Assembly: GCA_013398955.1 (NCBI GenBank)
Contig: VWPU01012738.1
Coordinates: forward strand, 21,226 to 85,225
DNA from: Callaeas wilsoni
Lineage: Eukaryota; Chordata; Aves; Passeriformes; Callaeidae
DNA: 64,000 nt
Reading direction: 5' to 3'
Notes under the pieces: generated by a model
Database searches by the model: none
The model's input: the letters and a program-made list of their open reading frames with translations, nothing else
What the model was told of the DNA's origin: nothing
Shown here: positions 1-12,898 of the stretch, one piece after another
Position numbering within the stretch: position 1 is the stretch's first letter
Layout of the letters: every line of letters begins with the position of its first letter
Program-made: the position numbers and the translations under genes

Positions 1-2830
1 TGTGCCAGGGAAACATCCCTGAGTGAACCCTCCCCAGAACTCCTCTGCAGCACAGCTAGAGACCCGGAGGGAAACACCTCCAGGTCAGTTCTGGTTTGTC
101 TTCCATTTTTCATGTGCCAATATTGACACAGGTACAAATACCCAGCTCCCTCCTCCCCTTCAGCGGGTGGCAAACGCAGGGAGTGACTTTGAGCCTTGTT
201 TACCAGGGAGACCAATTTCCATTCTCCTCTCCGCTCGTCTTTTACCTCGGTTCCTTCCCTCGTATCCATATTTACCCTCTGCTCTGGCATCACGGCAATG
301 TGTTAATGTACAATTAAAGTGCATTAGGCACACTCTGTAGGGGCCTTACAACCCACACTGACCCAAAAGGAGCCTCGTCCCCCCCGTTTCCAACATCCCC
401 ATTGGAATAATAAATCTGGGTTTGATCTCCCTCTGTTATTTTTCTTTTTTGGGACCAGTTTTTCCCATTCCAGCAGTCCCTGGTTGTTTTAAAGTGGTTC
501 CTGCACCCAAGCACTATTTTGGCCCCCACCAGAGCAACTGCAGGGTGCTGGAAAAACAGAGTTGCAAAGCAGCACTAAAACATTGAGCTATCACATTTAC
601 ACTTGTATTTTATCATTTCACATATGGAGATATCACCTAATTGTCAATAGACTCACAACAATTCTCATCAAGGGCCTCACCCATAGCTCCTCGGAGTCAA
701 TGAGACCATTCTATTGCCTTCAAATGGCTTTGGATCGTCCCCAAAAGGAAAAAAAAAACCCACCAAGATAAATTGCAAATTGTCTCATTAACTCCTCCAA
801 ATGTCTTTTGAACCATTTCCAGAAAAATAAATGAAGGGGAAAAAAAAAAAATGTAGTCAAGCACTCCAAGAATATGACTTGAGTAAAAGGAGAAATAAAA
901 ATAAAAATGCAGCGCCCAGAGTAGTTTCAAAGTTCTACGAGAGAAAATATAATCACATATTGCAACTGACTCCTAAAAGCCAGAGAGAACAAACCCTGCC
1001 ACGAGGCTGCCCCTCAACCCTTTCTGTCTCATCTCTCAGTCTCTGCTGGCTGTCCTTGTGGGAAGGATCCACACAATCATTATCAGAAATAACCACACTT
1101 CTCCCCATCTGCACTCGCTCCAAGCTGAGCAGCGAAATAAAACAGAAAAAACCCAACAAAACCCCACACAAGTGACAAAACAGTTACATCAACAGATGTG
1201 AGTTCTGATTTAAACTGCCATTTTTCTGTCCCTAGAAGTCTTTGTTTTACTCAGAGCATGTGGACTCACAAAGTTTTCTTTTACTCAAGTACATAAAAAA
1301 ATTCTTGCAAGCCAAATACAACAACAACAAAAAAAATCCACCCTAGGTTCCCGATTCCAAAAGTTTTCAGATGAAAGGAGCCTCAATATCTGTAAGAATC
1401 CTACCCTGAGCTTAGAATTCATCATCTGGGGTGCAGCAAATGCTCTGGGTGTCTGTGATTTTCACTTTATCACATGCCTAGAACTGGTTAGTTTGAACCT
1501 GTCTCAAAGCAAAAAAATTAATGCCACTGTCCTGAATATTTCCTGTTCAGTGCTGAATTAAAATCCTCTGCTGGGTGGTGATTATGAAGCCTGATTGCTC
1601 TGGTAATTCCAATATCTGCTTCCTTTAATTTCCCACTCTCCCACCAAATAAAGTCAAGGACGAGGGAGAAGATTCATTAGCATGACAAAATTAAAATGAT
1701 TTAAACGATCCACAGCCGCGTCCTGCTGGATTTTGCACCGAACCAAGCTTTGTTCCGCAGCTTTTCCCCCGTTTGAGGAACAGATTGTGCCAACCCCACG
1801 CCGTGGCTCTCCAGAAGGGGAGTTCAGAGGGAGGATCAGTCTTCATTTGCGACTTCAGTGGTGCCGATAGAAAATTGAGTTTTGTGATTTTGAGAGGGGA
1901 GAAGCCTCACAAATGCAGCAGAACCCACGACTATTATTAGTTTTCTGTGTTGTAAAAAGTCTGTGATCTTAAAAATACTGCAGAACAGAATTGTGGAATA
2001 GGGAATGCAGCTATTTACAAAATACAGAGCAATTTCTGATTGCTTGTACTCCACCAAAAAACCAAGATACCGTGATGAAAAATACCTCAGTTTAATCACA
2101 CATCCTGAGGTGATATCCCCGCATTTTCTGCCACGTCAGGGTGGATAGTTTAGTTCCATCTAGATAAGATTTGCAATATACTTTGAATTTCTCAATACAT
2201 TCTTCCCTTCTCTCCACTAGAGCCCAAAAATAGACATTAACCACAGAGGGCCAAAAAAAGCAGAAAAATTCACACCAAGCTGACCAGTTCTGGAAATTAA
2301 GCCAAATTATTTTGTATTTTCACCCCTTCAAAAATTTATTCCAATGTCTATCACCCACAAAAATACACATCCAAGTTTCACTCCACAAAAATAGATAAAA
2401 AAATAAAGTATTTTTACATGATGATTAATTCACGCTGCAAAAGCCACAGAAATATTCAGGAGGTTCAGGTGTTTCCTTCCCTTCCTGAATAACTGGAGGC
2501 TTGACCCAACGCATTTCCAAAGGTCAGGCTTAGATCCCCATCCAAGATTCCCCACCAATTCCAATTTCTCCTCCAAGAACTTTGGAAGAAAATTCCACTT
2601 TCAAAAGTTATCATTGAGAAGGCTCCAGAGAAGGATTTCAGCCATTAGAGAAGATAATTACTCCTTTTTTTAAAATCTCGTTCCTTGCATGGAGCTTGGC
2701 CACAGGCTGGAATTTATAAATTAAATGCTCATAACCACCATAGCTGCACAATAATAATAATTATTTCTTTTTCCCCAAAAAAGGCCCCCCCGAGGTGCAG
2801 CCAGCTGTCCCTGAGGAAGGGAGAGAGCAA
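1..2830. other. Single-copy AT-rich non-coding DNA
   Basis: No gene or recognisable repeat family is seen in this stretch. It has a run of 12 A at 840-851 and a short CAA-rich tract near 1318-1336. The open frames here are short, overlap on both strands and match no family known to me. The segment at about 1560-1730 is free of low-complexity sequence and could be conserved non-coding DNA, but nothing in the bases alone proves that. Confidence 0.6.
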
Positions 2831-3029
2831 AATCACGGCATCACTTAGAAAAGTTGGAGAAAATCCCCGAGACCATCAAACCCATCCATTCCCAGCACTG
2901 CCAAGGCCACCACTGCCCCATGTCCCAAGTGCCACATCCACATGGATTTTAATTCCCACCAGGAACGAGGACACCACTGCCCTGGGCAGCGGTGCCAACG
3001 TCTGACACCACTTTTGGTCAGGAAAACTT
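2831..3029 (-). mobile_element. CR1 LINE 3'-end fragment, antisense
   Basis: The plus strand reads as the reverse complement of the CR1 3' untranslated end. A degenerate 'aatcacggcatcactt' tail is followed by 'aagttggagaaaatcccc', then 'gccaccactgccccatgtcccaa' in pieces and 'gtgccacatccacatgg', ending near 'ggtcaggaaa'. The copy is 5'-truncated, has no coding part, and is old enough that its terminal octamer tail has decayed. It belongs to the subfamily whose sense strand ends 'gttggactcgatgatc...ttttccaacc'. Confidence 0.8.
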
Positions 3030-5102
3030 GTGCCCAGTCCCCTGATTAAAAGTTCATCCCCCAGCCACGCGTTGAGGCCACACTTTGCACCTCAGCAGCC
3101 TTTCCAAAGCCAGGGCTTTGTGTATTTTCCTTTTCCGTGTAAAAGCGGAAAACCCCAGGAATTCAGTAAATATAAACGGCCAAACAAAAAAGGAAACCTA
3201 TTCACACTGAACCACGCCCCAGGGAACCTGTAACTGCTTCTCAGGAGAGCAGGGTAAAATATCCGTATGGATCACGCCAGGAGGAATTACCAGCACTTCT
3301 TCATGGGTATGTCACCCAGTCCTAACGTTTATTCACTTTATGTCACAGCTTCACTTTTAATTTGATCATCCTCCCGATTTTCTCCACATCCCAAACACCC
3401 TGGGGGCTCTTTAAAAATAACAGATGTGCCGAGCCCAAATCACATGAAAACACCGCAGATAAATCCAGGCCAGCAGTAAATAACCATTGGTTTCTCCCCT
3501 CAGATGCTGCAATTGGATTTATGCCCCTCAGAAAAGTCCCAGGCTGCCTGTCCAATATCTCCATTTTCCACTCCTCAGTCCCAGTGGCTGCATTCCCTTC
3601 TAAAGGGCTTTATTTTTGCACTATTTTTGCACTAAAATGGCTCAATTTGAAGGCAGGATAATTATTGCTTCATCAGGATCCCAAGGAGCATCATTTTAAA
3701 TTTAAAAAAAAAAAAAAATCACTTTTGCCAGCGACCAAAGAACAGATGACAGATGTTCTTCAAAACTTCTGTCAAAGATAATTCCTGTTTTGAGCAGCTG
3801 AGGAGAGTTTTAACAAATAACTTCGAAGTCAGGGGATGACATCAAATTCCTTTTCAGCACAGGCAACCAAAAAACATGTTTAAGACGCTGAGGTAAAGAA
3901 AAAAAATTTACAAAGTACTCGATACTCAATACTCCTCCTTCCTCAGACAACAGGATGTGAGACTGGGGGCTGTTTTTAGCAGGAAAAAATAAAATTAAAA
4001 ATTAAAAAAAAAAAAAACAAGACCAAAAATCTGGCGCCAGCTTATTAAATATTCAACCAGTCTGGCCCAGCTGCATGTGTCTAACTCAGTCTGGCAAGTT
4101 TGCTACTCTCTGAAGAGAGATTTATTTTTGCATTAAACATGCGTTCACAAAATTGAGTTCAAGGGTTTGACAGGCGAGTTTGGGGAGCTGAGCAGGGGAT
4201 TTATTGGCCTGACGTTGGTGCCACCTGGCCGCTCTCCATGGAAGTTTCTCACCCATCCTCTCCAGAGGGATTTTTCCACACCTGACCTCCAGCTCCCAGG
4301 AACAGAGGCTTTCTTTAGAGCATGGCTTTTCCTTTTTTTTTACAACAAACCTGCCCTTGGATTCCAGATTTTTTTTTTTTCCGGGGAAATAAAAAAAGGA
4401 GAAAATTGTATTTTAATGGATTCTTTTCCTTCAACGAGATATGCAAAAATAGTTACCTTGTGCATTAAGTGACTATAAAAGAAGCTGCCATCATTTAATT
4501 TGCTTTTAGAACCTTCCTCTACACATTTGCACGTTAAAATAAAACCCAGTGACACTGAAACTTCTCAGAGAGCTGGGTGGTGTTCTTGAGCCAGGGCTGG
4601 CTCCCCTCACACTCCACACTTTCCCAAACAGCCTTGTTTTTCCTTGATTTCCCAAGTGCAGGAGAGGTTCTACAGTCTCGTCATAAAAACCACATTAACT
4701 GAGCGAGAATAACAGGAGAAGAATTTTAAACAAAAACCAATGTTCAGGTGTATTAAGGGGTTTTTTGTCTTTTTTTTTCATTTTTTAGTCTTTTTTTTTA
4801 TTTAAATTGAGGATAAGGTGCAAAGTGCTGCCTGTAATTTATTTACACACCTACTCTACAACCACTCAATTTCTCAAAACCCAGCACAAACCCAAACACC
4901 ACCATTAAATTCAGCCTTAAGGGAGTGACAAGATCAGGTCACCTGGGCCAGCAAGTGAATCTTCATTCAGCACCAACACCCCCGGGACAGCACTGGCCCC
5001 TCACCAGCAGGAAGGTGCCTCATTCCCTTTGGTTTTTGCCTGGCTGAGTCCTTCTCTTGCCAGGAAAATCAGCCCTTCCCCAACAGCTCTGCACAGGGAG
5101 AG
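3030..5102. other. Single-copy DNA with homopolymer tracts
   Basis: No gene is seen. There are A runs at 3704-3718 (15) and 4004-4017 (14), a T run at 4369-4380 (12), and a T-rich tract around 4753-4805 of several T runs separated by single bases. The A and T runs could be tails of decayed retroposed sequences, but no body of a known element precedes them. Confidence 0.6.
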
Positions 5103-5541
5103 CAGCATCCTGTGAGCCCTGACAAAACAGATCCCAGCCTGGCCGCGGGCTGCTCCCAGGCAGGAGCTCTCCGAACTCAAAATTGTCAGAAAAGTCCAAA
5201 AAGTTGTTATTCAACACCTCAAAACGGTGTCATTAGCATGACATCAGAAATAACTCAGCATCCCGTGGGCCCTGACAAAACAGATCCCACGGGCTCCTCC
5301 CAGACAGGAGCTCTCCACAATTGCCAGAAAAGTCCAAAAAGTTGTTATTCAACACCTCAAAACGGTGTCATTAGCATGACATCAGAAATAACTCAGCATC
5401 CTGTCGGTGCTGACAAAACAGATCCCAGCTTGGCCACGGGCTCCTCCCAGACAGGAGCTCTCCAAAATTGTCAGGAAAGTCCAAAAAGTTGTTATTCAAC
5501 ACCTCAAAACGGTGTCATTGCCATGACATCAGAAATAGCTC
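5103..5541. repeat. Three-copy tandem repeat, units of about 153, 138 and 148 bp
   Basis: Three consecutive units begin with 'cagcatcc' at 5103, 5256 and 5394. Each carries 'gacaaaacagatccca', 'caggagctctcc', 'aaagtccaaaaagttgttat' and 'acatcagaaat'. Bases 5187-5263 and 5325-5401 are identical over 77 bp, so the first two units are little diverged. The second unit is 15 bp shorter, lacking part of the 'cctggccgcg' segment. Each unit holds a short inverted repeat, ACACC and GGTGT separated by 7 bases. The size differences are multiples of three, so a 149-codon frame stays open through the array, but it begins at GTG and has no flanking gene context. Confidence 0.95.
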
Positions 5542-6202
5542 TATTTGCCATCCACCCATAGCAGCTTCACCAAGACAAACTCATTTCCAAGGCTGTAGCG
5601 GGATAATCTTTCAAAATTCTGGATTTGATCACGAATAATCTCAGATTAAAATGGGTTTACAGCAGTTGATTTGTGTTAGCTATACTAATTTTATTTCTGA
5701 GTCTTAATTTTTTAATATATAAATTATATATACACAGATACATTGTAATATACTGATGAGAAAGAGGCAGACATTGTGTTCCTGAGGTTATTCAAATTAT
5801 CATTTTAAAATTTGCAAGAAATCTCCCCAAATTAAATTCTTTTATTTCCTAAACTCTATCAAACCATACAGGTAATTTCTCAATAATGCTCCAACCTACT
5901 CACTTCAAATTGCTCTCCAATGCTCTGGATGTTGTGTGGTTTCACTTAAGACACACAAAAAAGATGGATTTGTTTCCATATATAGAGAAAATAATTTAAA
6001 TTATAAAGGGAAATTGTCACTAAGTGCCAAATGCTTTGGTACGGCACCAAACTCTGAACCTAAGGTGGAAGGAAGAAAAATATCCCCTTGTGACAGAAGT
6101 GTTTTATTCCCTGCTCTGCACAACTCCTACAGCCCAGACCTGAGAATAATCCAGCTGCAACTGGTGTTTCTTGGAGCAAAATCCTGTTTTTTTGGGGTAA
6201 TC
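5542..6202. other. AT-rich single-copy DNA
   Basis: No gene or named repeat is seen. The segment around 5700-5755 is very AT-rich, with TATATA tracts. Otherwise this is ordinary low-GC spacer between the tandem repeat and the next CR1 fragment. Confidence 0.6.
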
Positions 6203-6430
6203 GTGGGTTGGAAAGGCCCTCCATGATCACAGAGTCCAAACACTGACCCCTGCCCCCAAGTGCCACATCCTGCTGGCTTTTAAATCCCTCCAGGGATGGG
6301 GATTCCACCACTGCCCTGGGTTGGACAAGAGGAATTTTTTCTTCTGTCCAATCCAAGCCACCTCTGGTGCAGCCTCAGGGCGTTTCCTCTGCTCAGGTGC
6401 CTCCACCTGCTCAGGAGACAGGATGGAGGT
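6203..6430 (-). mobile_element. CR1 LINE 3'-end fragment, antisense
   Basis: The plus strand shows 'ggttggaaaggccctcc', then 'caagtgccacatcctgctgg', 'ccctccagggatggggattc' and 'ccaccactgccctgggttgg', followed by 'gcgtttcctctgctcagg'. This is the ordered reverse complement of the CR1 3' untranslated region. The segment between the glycine-type 'ctgggcagc' motif and 'aggaatttttt' is shortened by an internal deletion. The copy is 5'-truncated and non-coding. Confidence 0.85.
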
Positions 6431-9400
6431 GGGAACAGGGCTCTCCCCGGGCTCTTTTCTTCAGCACAGAAACTGTGGCTCCTCTGCTTGACTCAGAGTT
6501 CAGCCCCTAAATCATTCCAGGAGTGTCTCCAGGCCCACAGTCCCAGCGAAGGCTGCAGCTGCTGATTCCTCTGGAGTCCCCATTCCAGCAGTGACACCTG
6601 GGAATGGTTCATTGAATTACAGATGCAGCAGAAAAGGACAATTTGTTACTGTCACCCTGATTTTTTCAGTTCAGATCATCCTGACAGGTCTCACCGGTCG
6701 CTGCTTGGTGTTCTACGGGGCCACACAAACCCCACAATCATTTCAAACAGCATTTTTCTCCTCTTGCTTTTCTGTACATAATTGCCAGGTATAAAATACA
6801 GCTCATCTTGGGCCAGCAAACCCCAGCACAGAACTGCAGCTACATTTATTTCTTCTATAAATAGCATTTCAGAGAGCGTTCACTGTGGAATTTATACCAC
6901 TTTAGCAATAAAATGAAAGTGGTGTTTTGGAAACAGCATAAAAATGCATTTTTAATCATGAAATCTTGTAAACCTGGCCTAGAATAATGTTAGAGACAAC
7001 TTTTCCTTGCGAAAACATCGGAGGGATATATGCTGACCAAGTCCTGGGTCAGATGTTGGAACGATTGGCATTCAGAAAGTGGCTCCGGACACATTGAGCT
7101 GTCGCAGCATTTTAGGGTTGAAGTTAAAAATACAAAGTAATAACTTTTGAGGGTGATTATTCCACAGATGCTTCTGGGCACTGCTGGAGAGCAAAATTCG
7201 GGCAAGTTGCTCAGGCAGAGGAGGCTGATGAATGCAATGCCAGGGTTTTGGATGAGGCAACCATTCCAAGCCGTGGCTGTGGTGGAGATGGCCTGGTAGA
7301 ACCTGCCTTGGCCAAAAATCCTCAATCCCCACTGCCCTGAGGGCCCTGATCCTCCCTGGTCACCATCAGCTTCTTTCATCAAGGTTGGGCCTCCGTGGGT
7401 CTTTGTCTCCATTGCCAAATTAACACTTAATTTTTGTCCAACTTGAGCCTAATTATATTGGCACTAACACAAAAAATTCCCAAGTTCTGGTAGGTGAAAG
7501 GAAAGGGAGCATCAGGATAAAGTCAAAAAGAAAATAAAGCAAAAAAAGAAGAGTAATAACCCAAAGACACCAACCTCTTCCTATTTATCAATGGAAAAAG
7601 AAGAAATTACTTATTCTAAAGCCTATTTATGACCTATTTCTCACAATTTTCAGGAATCAACAGAATAATGGGAACCTGGTTTTTTCCTTTTCCTAACAAG
7701 TGAAATAAAACTCAAGGAAAAGACTGAAATGGTGATTAAAGTCAAGGAAATTAGTGGGGAATTACACAGGGACAAAAAGAAAACAGCATGTAAAGCTCGG
7801 CTTCCAGAGTGCACTGAAGTTTGGATTCATTGTCTTCACGTGAAGACTGAACAAACATGATTCTAAATTAAATTCTGAACACCAATAAACTCCTTTGGCC
7901 CAGACACTTTCACTTCATGGATGTATTTTCCCGGGGGAAAAATAAAACAACTGAAACCCAAGAAATTCCCTGAGGAAATTTACAGCTCTTTTCTTTGGAA
8001 AAGCAGAAGGTCCAGCAGGAAAGGCTCAGTGAGGACATGCCAAAGAGGGGCTTATCTCCATGCCAGGGTTTGGCTCCAGGGCAGCACCAAAGGACAGCTA
8101 TCCCTGTGCTTCCCACCCCTCCCAGTTCCAGAGAATTCCCACGACACAGATTCCCAGCAGCTCTGCAGTAATTCCTGAGCGCTGGAGGCTGACCTGGCTC
8201 AAAAGGGCTGCTATAAATAACCTGGTTAATTCAATGGAAGGGCTTTGGGAAAGAAACAAGGGAACGATGAACCAAAAGGAGCCAATCCTTAAACTTCCTC
8301 AGGGCTCTTTGAGCGCCATGACCTGAAGGTGCTGATCCTACACAAAATCCAAAGGGCAATGCATATTTTAAAGGAAAATCCACTGCAAGCACCAAGGGAA
8401 GGCTGGCACTGACTCAGAGAGCTGTGCCTGGAGCACAAAAACCAGGAGCAGTCTCATGGAGCCCGCTGAACCCGAAGGAATCAGACATGGCCTCGGGAAG
8501 GCGACACGAACATCAAATATTCCAGCTATAAATACCCGGCCTGCCTCCGGCAGCGACCTGGGCCACGCAGGGATAAACAGGACAAACATGGAAAGGCCTT
8601 TGGACCTCCCTCCGTGCCACTGACCACATTCCAGAGAGACTGAGCCACCAGCACACGGAGCAGGAGCAGCCACTGAACGTCCCATGGACCAGGTGGCAAC
8701 CCCAACACTCCACAGATCCCAAATTAATGGGGGAACTGAATGGGAGAACCTGCCCCAAAAACATGATCCCACTGCTGCAGCAATAAGGGCGAAGGTGTAG
8801 GTCTATAAAATCATGGGTTTGGATGAGATTAATATTCCTTTTTTTTGCACACAGGAGGAAAAGTAGAAGTGAGATGATTCCTGAGTCCATCAGCATCTCC
8901 CCTGCACTTTCAATCATAACTCACCTCCCATTTCAGTAACAATTGGAGCTGTACTTTAAAATACGCCTATTTTGCTCGATAACTGGAATTTTCAGCCTGA
9001 CCTTTCAGGAAGAGCCAATAGCAGATCTGCACACCTTGAAGAAGTGAGGGAAACCACTTATGTAAAACTGGACAGACCCAAGGAGCTCACGCCCCACCAC
9101 CACAGCTCTGAAACCATTGAAAACTCCTCCCAGATGAAATTCATAAATTAATGAAAAAATCCCTCAGTATCACCACGAGGACTAACAGGAGTTTGCTGAA
9201 TTATTCACTCACGGAGCAGGAGACAAGGGAAAGCTTGCAGCAACATCAATACTTGACACATTAGTGAGTCTTTCACTTCTGTTTTATCAGCCTGCTCATA
9301 TGCTCTCAAGTTTGCTGACCCATATTCTGGGGCTCACTGAAAAGAGCAGCCTTGAAAAGATGTGACAATCCTGTCCATGTAGGAGCAAAGCTGGAAAACT

Positions 9401-10984
9401 CGGATCTCTTTTTTGCAATCTCTTCTGCAGCCACTACAAAGGTGACTCAAAGAACAGCTGGGATTTCATTTTGGATCTTCCATGACACAAAGCTGTTCAC
9501 TCATTCTGGTTATTAGCCCCAAATAAATGCACGTTTCAGGAAAATATCAGAGTTTTGCCATTGCTTCCACTGTAATTTTTTTAATTTATCAATATTTCAT
9601 CAGCTTGCAGGCAGAGAGTGTCACACCTCTGATCTCCTCAACAAAGGTTTGTCTATAACTAAGGGAGCCAAACTCATCCCTGCTCTCCCAGCAGGGAAAG
9701 ATGCAAAGGAAATAAACGGTCAAACATCTTCCCTCCTCTCCATTCTGCAACGCAGGACGGAAAAGGCCACACCAGAGCTTCCATGAAATCAGAAAAAGCT
9801 GAGGACGCACAATTTTTCCATGATTTCCCTATGGAAAAAACCCTTCCCCAGCAAGAATTTAGAAGTTCAGAAGGACGAGACACAAGGGCTCTGCGCTGAA
9901 AATGGGAATGTTCCCACGGATAGCCAATAACCACAGGATGTTTTTCTTCACATCTTTAAATATGGACAACATCTCCATCCAGATCAGCCTTGCTTCAATC
10001 GGACAAAACCTCCTCTGACCAAATTTGATGGTTTTATTAGAAATTTTTATGCATATAGATAGACAAACAAAATTTGGAGGCAGGAAGAGGAAAAAAACAA
10101 ATCCTCTATTTTCCTAGAGTCTTTATCACTCTTTCATGATTAAACAATTGTCAGTCCCAGCAGGGTTGAACAGTGACCACGTCCCTGGTTCAGAGGGAAA
10201 AACCCCCACTAAAAAAGGCTGCTTGGAAGGAGGTATTTGGCCCGTGGATATTTCCCGGAGTAGTTACAGAAAGGAGCCTGTTTGAGCATCTCAGGTCACC
10301 AGCAGACAATTGAGGCACAGATGTAGAAAGAACATCGAGCTTTGGGGGATAATCAGATTTATTTTTTTCAATAAGTAGAGCGTATTATTTTCCAGTGGTT
10401 AACTGAGAATAACTCTTGCAGAAGTACAATATAACAGTAATTACTGCAAAATCAATGGCACAAAAGGGTTCATTTCAAATCATGTTATGATTGCTGGATT
10501 AAAGTAGTTATTATATAATAGGATAGCAATTACTCCACCTTAATAATTTCTGGGTTTTTGAGGGTGAAAGTGATAATACAAGCTACAGCAGGTGTCAAAT
10601 TTTAGATGTTGTGGGATGAATATTCCAAAGGCTGGAAAGAAACAAACAGATTAGCATATAAAAACCACAGGCATGGAAAAGAGCTAAAAATATCCAACTG
10701 CTTCGCCCCTCTTGCCTTGAGCAGACATTCAGAAGCAGCTCACTCATGACAAAGGGCCCTGAGCACGCAGCTTAAATCACAAGGAGGCTGAAGGTTCTCA
10801 TTGCCCTTCTCTGAAGAAATTTAACGGTTTCTGGTATAATCAGCTTTATTGTCTGCGACTCTGCCAGGTCTTGAGCAGAGGAGTGGGGCAGTCTGGGCTC
10901 CCAGATGTGCAGGGCACAATAGAGACGCATCCCCTGCCTGCAGCACGGTTGGCTTTGCTCTGGTTTAGAGTTTTGTCAGCTCAT
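6431..10984. other. 4.5 kb single-copy non-coding DNA
   Basis: No gene or recognisable repeat is seen. Overlapping open frames near 6990-7420 (minus) and 8370-8920 (minus) have no recognisable domains and look like chance frames. A TATAAATA box sits at 8527-8534, followed by GC-richer DNA, but no ordered promoter or coding frame follows it. The segment around 10360-10560 is AT-rich, non-repetitive and has several TAAT cores. Confidence 0.6.
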
Positions 10985-11145
10985 TTAGGGCTCCAAGTCA
11001 TGGAATCTCCCTCACTGGGGAAATTCCACAACCCTCTGGACACAGTCCTGCGCCCTGACCCAGCCTGAGTGCAGAGGTGGGACCAGAGGATCCCCGAGGG
11101 CCCTTCCAACCTGACCCATGCTGGGATTGGCTGTAAAAGCACCCC
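10985..11145 (+). mobile_element. CR1 LINE 3'-end fragment, sense
   Basis: The plus strand reads 'tggaatctccctcactgggg', 'aaattccacaaccctctgga', 'cacagtcctgcgcc', and later 'gagggcccttccaacctgac' and 'ccatgctgggattgg', in CR1 3' untranslated order. It aligns by eye with the reverse complement of the CR1 at about 41230-41400, which has 'cctctggacacaatcctgtg' and the same 'gcccttcca' ending. Both therefore belong to the same CR1 subgroup, different from most copies in this window. The copy is 5'-truncated. Confidence 0.75.
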
Positions 11146-12217
11146 CAACCACATTGTTATTCCTGGCTTTCCTGCTCCTTTATCTCACTTCTTTTTAATC
11201 CCAAACTCCCTTCTTCATCCTCTAAATACCAGGTGCAAACTGCTTTTTAATCACATTAAAAGAGCAGCATTTTTCCAGATGCCACCTAAAACCCTGCTTG
11301 GAAGATTTGGAAAGAATATAAAGGAGAAAAAAACCCTCTTGACAAGCTTTTCCAGTTCCTCCCTGTTCTGTGATAGCTTTTCCCTTACTGCCAGTTCCTA
11401 AAAGAAATCTGTGCTAATAGACCCTAGAAATGGGGTTTTTTACAGATTCAAGACCCCAGAAAGAAGAACTGGGGGTTTGTTCCTATTTTCCTTAGAGGAA
11501 GGATCCCATCCGTGCCTCAGGGCACCACCCGTGCCCAACAACTGCAGCACGAAGGTAGAATTAAATACAGAACTAAATACACAACTGCCCGATTAGTCTT
11601 TAAAACAGAGATCTCTTGGTATCACAGACTAAATGGCAAGTCCAAATGAAGTCCACCTAATTCCTGAAGAACAAATATTTGAGCCCTGTCAAGCAGTGCA
11701 AAGTCCCTTTGGCAAGGGAAGCAGCCACTGAGGTTCAATACAGGTAAATGTGCAGAGTTTAATACAGTTAAAGCAAGGAAAAAAGGAAAGTCTCTTAAAA
11801 ACGATAATTTTGTATCGATTGTAGATTTACTAAATGTGGTTCAATACATGAATTTTTTGCCCAGTCCTGTCAAAACAGGGAAACACAGAGGAAAAGCAGC
11901 CCTGGACACACAATCAGGCAGTGATGTAAGGAGAGGGATTTGTGTCACTGAACGTTTCTGCAAGACTGATTTCATTCTGTGAGGATTATCAGCAACCAAA
12001 TCATTACACGTGCTTCACAAAACCTAACCAGTCATGGAGTTCTGAAGTGGAAGCCAAAAACATAGGAAAGATTTGATTAAAATGCAAACATTTGAGAAAA
12101 CTACGATCGGAGTAATCAAAGTGTGAAAGATGGATGTCACTCCAAGGAGAACTGCACAGTCACAACCGTTCCACCAGCAGCATTCAGCCCTCCCAGGGCC
12201 AAGACAGACACAGAGCC
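11146..12217. other. Single-copy non-coding DNA
   Basis: No gene is seen. Frames at 11069-11401 (plus) and 12024-12350 (minus) overlap CR1 edges or have no recognisable domain. Nothing here resembles an RNA gene. Confidence 0.55.
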
Positions 12218-12885
12218 AAAGTGGTTTATTTTGGAAAAGCCCTCCCAGCCCATCGAGGCCAAGCTGTGCCTGATCCCCACCTTGTCCCCAGCCCAGAGCT
12301 CTGAGCGCCACATCCAGTTCCTCGGACACCTCCAGGGATGGAGATTCCAAACCGCCCTGGGCAGCCCCTTCCAGTGTTTAACAACCCTTTCCATGAGGAA
12401 ATTCCTCCTGCTGTCCTCCCCTGGCCCAGCCTGAGGCCGTTCCCTCTCCTCCTGTCCCTGCTCCCTGGGAGCAGAGCCCGACCCCCCCGGCTGCCCCCTC
12501 CTGTCAGGGAGCTGTGCAGAGCCACGAGGTCCCCCCTGAGCCTCCTTTGCTCCAGGCTGAGCCCCTTTCCCAGCTCCCTGAGCCTCTCCTGGGGCTCCAG
12601 ACCCTTCCCTGGACACGCTCCAGCCCCTCAAAGTCCTCCTCGCAGTGAGGGCCCAGAACTGGACACAGGAATTGAGGTGGGGTCTCACCAGTGCTGAGTA
12701 CAGGGGGACAAACACTTCCCAGCTCCTGCTGCCCACACTATTTTTGATCCAGGCCAGGTGCCATCGGCCTTTTTGGCCACCTGAGCACACCTGGGCTCAC
12801 ATTTAGCCCTGCTGGGCTGTCAACCAGCACCATCAGCTTCCTTTCCACTGGGCTGCTTCAGCCACTCTGCCCCAGCATTGACAGA
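12218..12885 (-). mobile_element. Longest CR1 LINE fragment, with end of ORF2, antisense
   Basis: This is the most complete CR1 here. Read on the minus strand it runs from the end of the reverse-transcriptase ORF through the 3' untranslated region. A 217-codon minus frame (12137-12790) includes '[20 protein letters not shown]' at about residues 27-46, the hallmark near the ORF2 C-terminus, located near 12650-12715. Downstream frames are scrambled by indels, so it is a dead copy. The plus strand shows the expected complement: 'ctcaccagtgctgagtacag', 'gtcccccctgagcctccttt', 'ccagggatggagattcc' and 'attttggaaaagccctccca'. The whole copy is GC-rich against its surroundings. It is immediately followed by the minisatellite at 12899. 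Confidence 0.95.
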
Positions 12886-12898
12886 GTTGGGCAGAGGT

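Noticed and set aside
8527..8534. TATAAATA box followed by GC-rich DNA
   Set aside because: No initiator, coding frame or CpG island follows, and TATA words are common in this AT-rich sequence.
12137..12790. 217-codon minus frame as a possible gene
   Set aside because: Its recognisable part is the CR1 ORF2 C-terminus and the rest is frame-shifted CR1, so it is a dead transposon remnant.
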